Shown here one piece after another: positions 1-11,593 of a DNA stretch of 64,000 nt. Numbering within the stretch: the first letter of the stretch is position 1; every line of letters begins with the position of its first letter. The DNA comes from Xestospongia muta (lineage: Eukaryota; Porifera; Demospongiae; Haplosclerida; Petrosiidae), in the NCBI GenBank assembly GCA_963693285.1, contig OY848926.1:5440501-5504500 (forward strand), in the 5' to 3' direction. Both the position numbers and the translations under genes were made by a program. The notes below the pieces were generated by a model. It was not told the origin of the DNA, made no database searches, and worked only from the letters and a program-made list of their open reading frames with translations.

Positions 1-1610
1 CACTTTGTGAGAGCATGGACAATAACATGGTAGAGGAACTGGATAAACCAGTTTTACTAGAAACCCTTTTGTCAGTAGTTCAATGTCACAGTCACTGCGT
101 TAGTGACAACAGCAGGGTTCTAACTACCAATGAAGATCACTCACTGTTCTACAAACTTACAGGAGGTCATGTGACTTTAGGTATCGCTTTTGGTCTTCTT
201 TCTGCCACTTTAGCTGGCAGTCAACAAGTAAGATATTATGTATTACTTACTAGCTTATCATTGTAATCTAGGTTGATTGCAAACTAAGACCCATCCTAAT
301 GGATTTACTACCATATTTGGTAATGATCAGTCAAAGTTATCCTGATAGTGATCTCTCATCTTTGGCTGATGATTTGAGGGTCTGTATCTCGACATTGGGA
401 GCTGTGTGGTCAGCAGAAATGAAGGAAAGAGCCCAAAATATCACAGGACAACTAAAACAAAAGTCAGAATTAGAAAGATCAACTTCTGCAGATAAAAATG
501 GGGACATTACTGTCACTAAACATGCCACAAGTTCTCCAGTATTAATTGAAGAAATATCCTCGGAATCAAGTCAGATGCAGCAACCATCATCTTCTGAAAC
601 TCATACAGGCAACCACAAACAAGATTCTACTACATCCTATCAACAGGCATTATTTCATCTTCAAGATCCACTTTTACCTGTTCAAGGCCATGGACTAAAA
701 CAACTTACAAATCTTATAAAGTCAAGAGATGATAATACTTTAAATCATATCAATAAAATCATAGCTATCTTTAAGAAGAATCTCTACCACTCTGATTCCT
801 ATATTTATTTAGCAGCTATTCAAGGATTTGTTGCATTAGTATCAGTTTGCCCTCAGGAGGTTTTGCCTTTACTGTGCCGTGAGTATGCTCAATTCAATGA
901 ACATGATTGTAAGATAAAGTCAGAAACACACAAAGGCATCTACCAAGCACAGTCAGAGAGAGAGACTACCCATGCCAAACAAGAGATGTCAACTGAAAGG
1001 AGTTTACAGTGGCGTATCAAACTTGGTGAAGCACTTGTTCAAGCAGCTAGAGATTGTGGTGATATGTTGCCACATTATTCTCAAATTTTACTCTCAGCCG
1101 TGCTCTCTAATGTACAAAGTTCAGACTCACTGCTTCGTGCTTCAGCCCTCTCTAACTTGGCTGACATTTGTTGCCTTCTCAAATGGTCCTTCTTAGCCAT
1201 TGAAAATGAGGTTAGTTCTAGAGAAATAATGCTAAGTAATAGAAAATGACTTTAATCTTTAGGTTCTCACTTGTTTGCAAGACGTATTAACTAGTGATCC
1301 TGATCCATCTGTCAGACGTGCTGCACTCATTGTGATAAAAGAGTTGTTTAAAGGACTTGAAGGCCAGGCTGTTCAGGTATTATATAAGAGTTGATGTAAA
1401 TTGTCTATACTAAAAATCCATTAGGTGCTTGGAGGAGATTATCTTCTACAAATTTATCGTCTCTTAAAGAAAATTGAATCCACAGACCCAGATCAGTTAA
1501 CTCAGACTCATGCTCAAGCGGCCTTAGGAGTGTTGGATTCAATCATGAGGGGGATTTTGTTTCCGCCTCAATCTTTGACTAAGAAGATATCCATCTTAGA
1601 CCCTTTATAA
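1..1610 (+). CDS. TANGO6: TANGO6 homologue, C-terminal part (5' end outside window)
   Basis: Four exons are joined in phase 0: 1-227, 272-1210, 1263-1376 and 1425-1610 (stop TAA at 1608). Introns are only 44-52 bp with GT-AG ends. The reading frame is open from base 3, so the true start lies upstream. The product is an alpha-helical HEAT-like protein. The stretch around 'LLPVQGHGLKQLTNLI' matches the RTP1_C1 region of TANGO6, and 'LLRASALSNLADICCLLKW' followed by 'DPDPSVRRAALIVIKEL' matches its RTP1_C2 region. TANGO6/Rtp1 proteins are cytoplasmic factors implicated in Golgi organisation and in RNA polymerase II assembly or nuclear import. A polar, Ser/Glu-rich insert (about 420-640) separates the helical parts. 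The gene converges on ZNF330, with 51 bp between stop codons. The family call is from recognition of the conserved C-terminal blocks; about half of the usual length is visible. Confidence 0.85.
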
Positions 1611-1661
1611 TGACAGCTGGTAAAATTATATATTTCATGAGTTTTGTTATAAAAAATGACA

Positions 1662-3368
<1,707 letters not shown>

Positions 3369-3383
3369 AATAAAACCCTATTA

Positions 3384-3472
3384 AAAAGTATACAGAAGTA
3401 TACGGAAATGTTCTGAAATTTATATTAAAAATTAATATGACGGTTAGTACTAGTTCCGTATACTTTCTACTA
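3384..3472. promoter_or_regulatory. Palindromic TTCCGTATACTT element upstream of ZNF330
   Basis: The motif 'agtatacggaaatgttct' at about 3396 is followed by 'ttccgtatactt' at about 3457, giving inverted arms about 50 bp apart, immediately upstream of the ZNF330 start at 3368. A second copy of the same arrangement lies upstream of GTPBP3 at 24283-24366. The element may be a shared promoter motif or a small inverted-repeat transposon. The remaining DNA to 4114 is AT-rich with no gene that I can see. Confidence 0.4.
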
Positions 3473-4114
3473 AAATATGGACAGTAAGTCTTCAAAGGTA
3501 TATAGTTAAAGAAAATTTTTCACCAATTATTTATTAAAAGAAATAGTTATTCAATAATTTTACAAAATCAGCAATGTTATTTTTTAAGACAATTTTAAAT
3601 TTAAAAAAGCATTTTTAAAAACTGAGTAAGTAATAACTAAAAATCAAGTCAAAGTTTTTACTGAAAGTAAATAATTACTAATATTGAGAATAGTTAATTA
3701 AGAACTATTGGTTGACTTTGTTTCAATTTAAAATGCAATTACTAAATAGAAGGAATCTTCATTCTTAACTAATTTGTCATATAAAAAATGTTTGAATTTT
3801 TGAATTGTTTAGTTACCTCGCTAAGATAGAAAAAAAATAATTTCACAATTAAATAATTAATATTAATTGTATTGATAAATCCAGACCTCTTGACAAAAAT
3901 ATGAAAAGCCCAGCAGTTAATCCGGACATCTTAAAAATATAAAACATATATAAATCACTAAATAATTTTTTAAAGGGAAAAAATCATTTTGTAAGTGATT
4001 TAATCCATTTTACAATGTATAAAGGCTAGATAGCCCACCAAAAAAGTTTGAAAACACTATGTACTCAGAAATGGACTAAGGTGAACCAAATCCAGTATTA
4101 CAATACAAGTAATA
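3473..4114. other. AT-rich intergenic DNA
   Basis: Very AT-rich sequence with no open frame, RNA fold or repeat that I could support. Confidence 0.6.
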
Positions 4115-4460
4115 TCATTCACTGGCACCAGATTTAAGTCGGAACATCATTGGCATCCCTAACCAAACAAAACACACAATAGTATGTGTATTGAGAAGCA
4201 ACCATAACAACTTACCATCTAAGCGTTTCTGATTATACTTGTTACAAGCTTCCAAAGCGTCATCTTTATAACGATAGGTCACTTCAGCTACTCCTGGTTC
4301 AACCATAGCTACATGTTCTAATGGACCAATAGCTACACACAATTGCTAACAAACAAATGACATAGTTAACTTAACAACTTCATTGTATACTTACTCGGAT
4401 ATCATTACAAGTGACAGTGTCATTCAAGTTAGAAATAATTATCGTCGTGGGAGCTGCCAT
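4115..4460 (-). CDS. RRM-only duplicate of the POLDIP3-like gene (partial gene copy)
   Basis: Three exons, 4460-4395, 4345-4216 and 4158-4115 (stop TGA), encode a lone RNA-recognition motif. It starts MAAPTTIIISNLNDTV and includes 'PGVAEVTYRYKDDALEA'. It is nearly the same as the RRM of the gene at 14539-17582, including intron positions and most intron bases. It stops right after the RRM (FRLKSGASE) where the parent continues with a Gly/Pro-rich tail. The frame is open and splice sites are kept, but changes such as RNP-side Cys substitutions and the loss of both flanks suggest a recent partial duplicate. The start is uncertain: an acceptor at about 4525 could join an upstream exon, but I found none in frame. 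It could be a pseudogene without an obvious lesion. Confidence 0.55.
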
Positions 4461-4559
4461 GTCTTGTTGACAAGGTATCTCAGGAGTTGGTGGTACTGCA
4501 GAGTCTGATAGACTGTGTGAGTCTGTATCAAAGAAATGGTATAAGAGACATCAGAAACA

Positions 4560-5087
4560 CAACTTATTTCTCTAATGAGAAATAGGTCTTAAGTGAATAT
4601 ACAGGTATGTAACTCTACTTACAAAAGACAGAGTTATAGAATTAGTATGGAGTTTATGGATAATGCCCTGCCATTGAGATAGGTTTCATTAGACAACAAC
4701 ATCAATGTTGCTGGTGGCATACTTGCAAGCCATGTCCAATACCGGGCTGTCCCTAACACATATACATTACATGTGGTCAATACTATAACTAGACCCTCCC
4801 CTAAACTATAAATCTTATAACACAATAGTAAGACTGGACATTAGATGGAGTTGGTCCTCAATGTATACTAAATGTTTGAAATATCAATAGAACAGAGGGC
4901 ATCAAGTCATCTAACTTCACCAAGCTATCCATCAGGAAATACATGTATATAAAATCAAGATACACAGTAACTGATTAAAGTCCTAAGTCCTTTACTATTT
5001 ACTCCCTGTACATTAAATGGTACAAGTCATTCATGTCTAGTAATTAGGATTAGGGGTTGGATTTTCCATATCTAAATTAAATCTGGC
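4560..5087. other. Intergenic stretch without recognised feature
   Basis: No conserved coding or structural signal seen. Short open frames here show no codon or splice support. Confidence 0.5.
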
Positions 5088-5345
5088 AGTATATGAAATA
5101 TGGGTAGTATTCTTATTACATTATTTCATACTCATAGAAACATACCCTTTGACAAAGGAACCTCAGTCTCCTTACAAGGACCTTCTTGTTTTTTCTCCAG
5201 AACCACAGGATTAGTAGACGTGTTAAACAACAAATGAAACAGTTCTCTCAACCTACACAACCAAGTAAGGCGTAACACGGGGCTGCAATGGAGCCTTTGG
5301 CACCACGTGGATATAGCTCCACCCACTAATCAAAATGGCATCGAC
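5088..5345. repeat. Duplicated TFPT promoter segment (copy 1)
   Basis: About 255 bp closely match 10345-10602, the promoter and first codons of TFPT, including 'gcaccacgtggatatagctc' and the start context 'aaaatggcatcgacag'. Similarity ends a few codons after the ATG at 5336. An E-box CACGTG sits 35-40 bp upstream of the ATG in both copies. On the minus strand an open frame with a good donor (AAG|GTATGT) is kept in both copies, so a divergent exon is possible but unproven. Confidence 0.75.
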
Positions 5346-6970
5346 AGCAGAAAGTTATCCAAAATTTTAACCCCTTCTTTTTTGTTCTTATTGAATTCTC
5401 TCACGTCAGCAGAAGTTCTATCTTTAATGGAGGGCTTCCTCTAACTATCTCTGATCTACATCCGCCAAATACTGTTGATGTTTCAGGAGGTTCCAGTTTG
5501 ATGATGGAGCAGCGACCAGGGCAATTGGAATCATTAGCTGCTTTGTTTACTGGTTTGAGTACACAAGAGTTGCCACATGAAGAGACCACTCTTCAAAATC
5601 AGATAACTGTTGTGGAAGTAAAGAACATAGTGAGATATGACTAGTTCAAAGTTTGCCTTAGTAAGTTCTGCAATTACTATGTGTTACTTACTCTATATTG
5701 GTATAGACTGTTCATATGTTTATTTGAACTACTGCAATAATTGGACATGGACTACTGGCAGGTAAGTATTATCTATTCATACATCTATCTAATGTACCAC
5801 ATAGCTATCTACAATATCTATCCATCTCTATCCATCAATTCGTCTATCAACTATAACTTTTATCATCTGTCGGTATTCATCACCTTGGTTTTATCAATGA
5901 GTGTCCTTATAGTGGGTTTAGTAGTACTTGGTATGAGTACAAGATTAGAATATAGAACAAGCATCCTGAAATTATGGAAGCCGAGGACAGACATTCCAAT
6001 TCCTATTTCTTATTTTAATCAAATGGGATTATATGGAGTTGGAATGTATGTCCTCGGCTTCCATAAATAACACATAGAATATACAATCAAAATCAGGAAC
6101 TCAACCCAACTGGAAACATCTCACTGACGCTTGATTCTAAGAGACAGTTCATGGTGCTCGTGCTCTGTGTTTTATTAATAACAAGAAAAGCCTAGGAATG
6201 GCACATATGCAAAGAATGGAATAAGGAATAAGAAATTGAAAGCTATCAAGGTTGTTAATTGGAATTTTTAAAATACGCAAAGATGCATAGAAGAAACAGA
6301 AAATAGGAATTGGAATGTCCATCCCCGGCTTTCATATGAAATAGAGTTTCCTTGAATTTTAATTCCATGGCATCCTTTCTTTTTTTCTATAGGCTTGATG
6401 TATTGACTGGAACAAACAGTTCTTCAATTATACCTCTTCTCATAGTCAACAGTCTCCATTATGTTGCTAATAGTCAGCAAAGCCCACAACTGTTTGGTTA
6501 GCTCTTAGTATAACAAGAATCTTAGCTGGTCCTTGGCTGGATGGACCCTTAGTCCAGATAGAAAGTAAGTACATATATATGTAAGAAGTGATGTGGTCTA
6601 GTTCATGTATGGACTGGAGCGTAAAGGATATATATCTAAGAAAATAAGGTTAAAAGTGTCTATAATGAAGACATGCTTTTAAGATGTGACCCTCTCTGTA
6701 GTCTGTAGTGGACACTTTGGGACATTAGTATGGATTGGATCAGGACACTGAGGAGAGTTCAATATAGAGGATGTTCTTAGTTTAGAATATATTATTATGA
6801 GAATAAAATGTGATTACGCCATTAATAAGATATTGTTTTGAATAAATAAGAAGAGATTACTGGTATTAAAACTAGACCACCAAATAAACCTTGTAAGATT
6901 CTCTTTTTTCAGAATATCTGTGGAATCTTTATCAAACCAGTTCTACAGACCAAGACAAACCAGTTATCCT
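5336..6970 (+). pseudogene. Unrecognised spliced gene remnant driven by the copied TFPT promoter
   Basis: Open blocks on the plus strand look like exons. Block one is about 5400-5630, open through 'PLTISDLHPPNTVDVSGG' to a possible GAA|GTAAAG donor. Block two is about 5651-5761, a hydrophobic stretch with an AG|GTAAGT donor. Block three is about 6393-6500 (LDVLTGTNSSSIIPLLIVNS). Block four, about 6502-6566 (LALSITRILAGPWLDGPLV), ends at GTAAGT and joins in phase to about 6914-6975, ending at TAG. Blocks three and four are contiguous but in different frames, which points to a frameshift near 6500. The residue pattern is leucine-rich and helical, HEAT-like, but I do not recognise a family. The inverted-repeat element at 5973-6337 sits in an apparent intron. 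It may be a decayed gene or several unrelated open blocks. Confidence 0.3.
5973..6337. mobile_element. MITE-like element with about 38-bp terminal inverted repeats
   Basis: The left arm 5973-6010 begins tatggaagccgaggacagac. The reverse complement of 6299-6337 matches it with about four to five differences. An extra inverted copy of the arm lies inside at 6031-6065, so the left end alone can fold into a 34-bp hairpin. No transposase frame is present, so the element is non-autonomous. Target duplication is unclear, perhaps TA. Confidence 0.6.
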
Positions 6971-6975
6971 AGTTT

Positions 6976-7228
6976 AGTCTGAAATATCTGCATTTTTAAA
7001 ATGAATCACATTTTCCACATAATCTATTTTTTGCATACTATTGCATTATCTAAAACAAATTTGGATTAGAATGAGGATATTCCATGTTTTATTAAATTTA
7101 TACTTAAAAATGTTCATCAACCATCTGGATACAAAGCTAAGGGAATGAATTATAATTGTTCAATTGATTTTAGGTGTACATTTTAATTGTAGTTTGTTGA
7201 TATCCTACTACCCACTACATGTTTGTTA
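6976..7228. other. AT-rich spacer
   Basis: No gene or repeat supported. Confidence 0.5.
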
Positions 7229-7816
7229 TTCTTTTAAAAAAGAATAATTTCGTTTGCTAATAGTTACGTAATAGACACAGACAAGTATCAAACAAGTTGG
7301 ACTCAAACCCATACTAATAGACTCATTCCGATACTGTATAGCAGAGTCCTTTACATCACTTGGTGAGCCATGGAACTCAGTTGTATGCTCAATTTTTATA
7401 GGAAGTGTAATAAAATTTGTGTGTAGACGCTGGACCCTAAACTTGTTAAATAGTTTTAAAAATTAAATAATAATAAATAAAGATTAATTTTCTTTTTAAA
7501 AAAGAATAATTTGTTTGCTAATAGTTGTGTAGCAAACACAGACGCTGAAACAAGTTGGACTCAAACCCATACTAATAGACCCATTCCGATACTGCATATC
7601 AGAGCCTTTACATCACTTGGTGAGCCATGGAACTCAGTTGTATGCTCAATTTTGTATTTAAGATTACATGATAATGATGGCACAAATTTAATGTTATAAA
7701 TTTTTTATCTTATCTACAATTAAAAAAAAAGTAATAAAATTTGTGTGTAGACACTGAACCCTAAACTTCATAAATAGTTTTAAAAAAATTAAATGATAAA
7801 TAAAGATTAATTTTGA
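7229..7816. repeat. Two-copy direct repeat (about 260 and 325 bp)
   Basis: Copies at about 7229-7489 and 7490-7816 share 'aaaaaagaataattt.gtttgctaatagtt', 'ggtgagccatggaactcagttgtatgctcaat' (in two parts) and 'gtgtgtagac.ct..accctaaac'. The second copy carries about 70 bp extra in the middle. An open frame of 62 codons in copy two has no counterpart in copy one and is not credible as a gene. The 'tagac.cattccgatact' core links these to the ZNF330 intron repeat. Confidence 0.75.
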
Positions 7817-9298
7817 CTATTAAAAGAAATTAATATCTGAGAAGAACTTGATTAATTAAAAACACTGAAATAGAAATTAAACCACATTGATTGGGCGGGA
7901 AAAATATCATCAGCACGTGTACACAACTAGTAAAAGAACGCGTGACCATGATTATGGCGGGAAAAGCTCAATTATTAGCACGCGACTAACAAGCAAAAAG
8001 TTTTAATAGATTTTTAATTAATTTTGGTAAAAAATGATTCTTGATTAAAATTAATGTAAAAAAGGAGATACAAACTAAATTAACAAAACAATAATAAAGA
8101 AGTGATTGACGTAGGTATAATAAATAAAATAAATATAATAAATAAAATGATATAATTATAGTTGTAAAAAAGATAGAATTCAGTGATTATAGTATACAGT
8201 AGCAATGATAAGTAAACTGATTGTCATATTAGACTTTCAAAAGAAATTGAATTCTAAACTAATTCATTTTTAATAAAAGAAATTAAAGTTTAATAAAAAA
8301 ATTAAAGGTATAGAAATAATTGTTAACTTAAATAAATATCTTCAAAGTTAAAATTGACAAATTTAGTGAAAATGTTATTTTAAGAAAATTAATAACAAAC
8401 TATAAAAAACAAGAAAAAAATGACAACAAAAAAAATAAAAAAATAAAAAATAAATAAAAAGTCAAAAATAAAAAAACAGTCTCTGTAGTTGAAGAGTTCC
8501 CAAGAAGTCCAGTGAAGGTCTCCAATCCAACAATTGTAGGAAAGAGATGATGGAGAGTTCCCAAGAGTCCAGTCAGTCCACAAGTTGAGAACATAGAGGG
8601 AGAAAAAGAGAAGAATAACAACTGGATAACTAAAGAATGGATGAGAAGTTGATGGATGGAGAGACAGCTCACCTTTTTCACCAGTGCTGCTCCTGCAGGG
8701 AAAGAAAGAGAGAGTAGTTATGAACTGATGGTGACAATGAGTAGATAGAGAGTGAAGAGAGACAGAGGAAGTGAAAAGGGACCACCAACACACACGCACC
8801 ATAGAAGATCAGAGCTTCCCCCCGCCACCTGGCGGCCTCGGATATTAAAAAAAAATTTTTTTTTTTGAGGCCGCCAGGCGGCAGGGGGAAGATAATTAAT
8901 AGGGTTTGTATGGGCTGGATAGCCCAAAAAAAAAAGAAAAAAAAAAAAAGAAAAGGAAAGAAGGCTTGAAAGAAGAAGACAGAAGAGACCAGGCAGGAGA
9001 GCGACTCATCTTTTACATCCAGAGAACTGAGAACAGTCAAAACACCAGAGAACTCAGAGAACAGTCAACAACATCAGAGAACAAACAGTCAAAGCATCAG
9101 AGAACATCAGACAACTCGTGGTAACTTCCAATTGAGTCCTGTAGAAACGAAGAGAAAAGTCAATTAGCGAACTAAACAAAAATAAAAAGATAAAAATAAA
9201 ATAAAAAAAAAGAAAATAAATAAAATAATAATTACATAAAAAAGAGCAGAAAAGAAAATGAAAAGGATGATCCAGCGAAGAGGTGGAATCCAACGAAG
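7817..9298. other. Low-complexity AT- and purine-rich region
   Basis: The first half is A/T homopolymer-like sequence with TAAATAAA runs. From about 8400 the plus strand is almost purely purine-rich (AAAAATAAA, GAGAGA). Long minus-strand frames full of Phe/Ser/Leu are by-products of this composition. Three GGCGGGAAA boxes occur at about 7893, 7956 and 9521. Short repeats of 'cagagaac..cagtcaa' run from about 9020 to 9115. Confidence 0.6.
8815..8891. repeat. GC-rich perfect-type hairpin (25-bp arms)
   Basis: The left arm 8815-8839 (cttccccccgccacctggcg...) is the reverse complement of 8867-8891 with two differences. The roughly 26-nt loop contains A9-T11, itself self-complementary. It stands out strongly from the AT-rich surroundings. 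Confidence 0.75.
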
Positions 9299-9405
9299 TG
9301 ACGAACAAAGAGACGAGTCGTTAAGAGGGTCGAGGTGGAGAACGAAGAGACGAGTCGTGAAGAGGGGCGAAGTGGAGAACGAAGAGACGAGTCGTAGCGA
9401 CGAAG
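9299..9405. repeat. 46-bp minisatellite (about 2.3 units)
   Basis: Units contain 'gaacgaagagacgagtcgt' and 'aagaggggcgaagtgga'. Three GACGAGTCGT blocks, each itself nearly palindromic, are spaced 46 bp apart. Confidence 0.7.
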
Positions 9406-10280
9406 ACCCACGGGAGTCTGTGAACTAAAAAAGCTTTCAAATGGAGTCTTTTTAATATTTTCAAGACATCTCTGTCATGCTTCATTACGACAAACACAAG
9501 GCACAAACTCGTGACAATTTGGCGGGAAATAACAGCAGGCTCCAACCACGCGTGACCAACATTAATTGATTTTTAATTGATTTTTAATTGATCTGATCAA
9601 CAATTAATTAAAAGTCTTCTAAATACATAAAAACATTACAGTACACTATCTATTCTAGCTCCAAAATTGTTAACAACAAGTATGACAGCTTCATCTTTGT
9701 AATGTAATGTCACAAATAATGTTGACTGAAACAAACGATTATAGTTAAACCAGAATTATATAACTTCAGTGACGGTTTTTGATCAGTATTAATACCAGTC
9801 ACCAGCTGACGATACTATGTAGTCTTTTTTAACCAATTGTATTGACCAGCTTTGTTGGTTAGTTTGTAATTCTATGACCCAGTCCACTGAACAACTAGAA
9901 AAAAAACAAGAATATTAATTGACATCTTTCTCTCAATGACATCCAAGTTACATGAAATATCTATATACATGAATGTTACTGTTATAGAGACTCTAGGTCC
10001 AGTTTTGCCGCCATACCAGGTATGTCTTGATCCATTTCCTCCTTTGTAACTGGCTTCTCAGTGCTATATCCAAATGGACACAAAAAGAATGGCATTAGCT
10101 AAATATCATTTATTTATCATTTTTATCTTTACAATCACGTGTCTCCTCCACATTTACCTCCTTTTAATTTTTAGCAATATATATATTAAGGAAGCGTGTT
10201 CATGCAGGCTGAAACAGGTTATGGATTGGTTACTGTATTGGGTCTCCAGACATACCTTCTCTTTGTGCTTTCGCTATTAT
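9406..10280. other. Spacer with possible orphan exons on the minus strand
   Basis: Two short minus-strand open blocks end at stops: about 9718-9632 (after TTTCAG; ...LVVNNFGARIDSVL) and about 10110-9996 (after TTTAG; PFGYSTEKPVTKEEMDQDI...). Acceptor-like sites precede both, but I could not link either to a gene or recognise a family with confidence. No other feature seen. Confidence 0.3.
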
Positions 10281-10283
10281 CAG

Positions 10284-10602
10284 GTCAATAATTCCAAGAA
10301 GAAGCACTCTGTATTGAAGAGGAAATGTGACGATATGGAACATATGAAATATAGTTAGTATTCTTATTACATTATTTGATACTCGTCGAAACATACCCTT
10401 TGACAAAGGAACCTCTGTTTCCTTACAAGGACCTTCTTTTTTTGTCTCCAGGACCACAGGATTATTAGACGTGTTAAACAACAAATGAAACAGTTCTCTC
10501 CACCTATACAACCAATTGAGGTGAAACACCGGCCTGCAATGGAACCTTTGGCACCACGTGGATATAGCTCCACCCACTAATCAAAATGGCATCGACAGAA
10601 GA
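10284..10602. repeat. TFPT exon-1 fragment plus promoter duplication (copy 2)
   Basis: 10296-10346 repeats about 50 bp of TFPT exon 1 (KKKHSVLKRKCDDMEH), placed upstream of the promoter and the true exon, so the exon fragment flanks the promoter in direct orientation. The promoter part, 10345-10602, is the same segment found at 5088-5345 and includes the CACGTG box at about 10555. Confidence 0.75.
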
Positions 10603-11074
10603 GGACTGGAGCAAGAAGTACTCTGTATTGAAGAGGAAATGTGACGATATGGAACAAGTCAATGAAAACCTTCATTGGAAGCTAAGAAAGATTAGAAAAA
10701 TGATTTTGGATGCAGAAACAGAAAAACTGTAATTAATAAAACTTTGACAACATATTTTATGTCTCATCTCTAGATTTCTTATGAAAAGATTACATAGATA
10801 TGAACCTGAAACCACACCCACACCAAGCACATCATCAACGTCCTCAAAGACACAATCAATAAGTTCACAGCAAACTCAACCACACCCACTAACACACACA
10901 CCACCTTCCACTAAGAAACTTCCTCCTCCCCCTCCATTAGTTCACGTACCATTTCCAGATAAAATACCTCTCATAAAGAAACCCAAAGAAGGAGCCGAAA
11001 GAAGAAAGGCAAAACCAGTTCAGAGAAAAGATGTGATTAGAATAAAGACTGAGTTGACTGATGTGAAAACATAA
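10586..11074 (+). CDS. TFPT: TFPT / INO80 complex subunit F homologue
   Basis: Exon 1 is 10586-10728 (MASTEEDWSKKYS) and exon 2 is 10774-11074 (stop TAA). The join is in phase 2 across a 45-bp intron, giving 147 residues. The N-terminal coiled coil (residues about 9-60: KYSVLKRKCDDMEQVNE, then EKLFLMKRLHRYE) matches the helical region of TFPT, which is a nuclear subunit of the INO80 chromatin remodeller. The C-terminal half is Pro/Ser/Thr-rich, ends with basic residues and the IRIKTE motif resembling the PVQIKVEED segment of vertebrate TFPT, and is shorter than the vertebrate protein. The start is chosen from the Met preceding the coiled coil. Confidence is good for the family, less so for strict orthology. 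Confidence 0.75.
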
Positions 11075-11139
11075 ATAAAAAAGCAATGAATTCACCTAAA
11101 ATGTTTGTAATTATTTTTGATCTGAAATCCATTAAAGTC

Positions 11140-11590
11140 AATCTTTTACCATAGGTGGATGAGGCACTTATATTTTGGGGGGGCTCACACATAACTATGT
11201 GATGAATATGCAGAGATGAATGTACCCATAATGCAGAAAGTATGTTTGATATAATCACAATCAGTATTACCAACATTAATTTAAAATGTACCAAAGTATT
11301 TCCTTTACTCATCATTTACCATAACAAATTCCTTAGCTATTTCAACAAGATCACACTTATTAGTTATGCATTTGTGTACATGAAGGACCAGACAATTGTT
11401 AAGCCGTTTTTCCGTCATTGTGGCCTGCAAATATGTCAAAACTTTTGACAGTTTCATCAACACCAATAAGATTAACTTAGATTCTTTTTGTGGGGTAAGT
11501 AGAAAGCAATAAAAATTTGGGGTGGGGCTGAGCCCCCTCTTTCTAAATATTGGGGGGGGGGCTCTAGCCCTTCAGCCTCCTATGCATACT
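11140..11590. mobile_element. Probable transposon remnant with G-rich ends
   Basis: The segment begins near 'ataggtggatgaggcactta' and 'ttttgggggggctc' (about 11175). It ends near 'ggggctgagccccctctttc' and 'ggggggggctctagcccttc' (about 11521-11575), followed by 'tcctatgcat'. G-tract/C-tract pairs near both ends and no credible coding frame suggest a non-autonomous element. The ends are not precisely defined. Confidence 0.35.
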
Positions 11591-11593
11591 AAG

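Noticed and set aside
8389..9308. Several Phe/Leu/Ser-rich minus-strand open frames that look membrane-like
   Set aside because: They follow the purine-rich strand composition, overlap each other in different frames and show no splice or family support.
9632..9718. Minus-strand block ...LVVNNFGARIDSVL resembling the VNN.GG motif of dihydroxyacetone kinases
   Set aside because: Too short, lacks the second Gly and has no partner exons.
10230..10577. Minus-strand frame MGGAISTWCQR... (also at 5132-5326)
   Set aside because: It lies across the duplicated TFPT promoter. Its conservation is explained by the duplication. The donor-like AAG|GTATGT is kept, but no matching downstream exon was identified.
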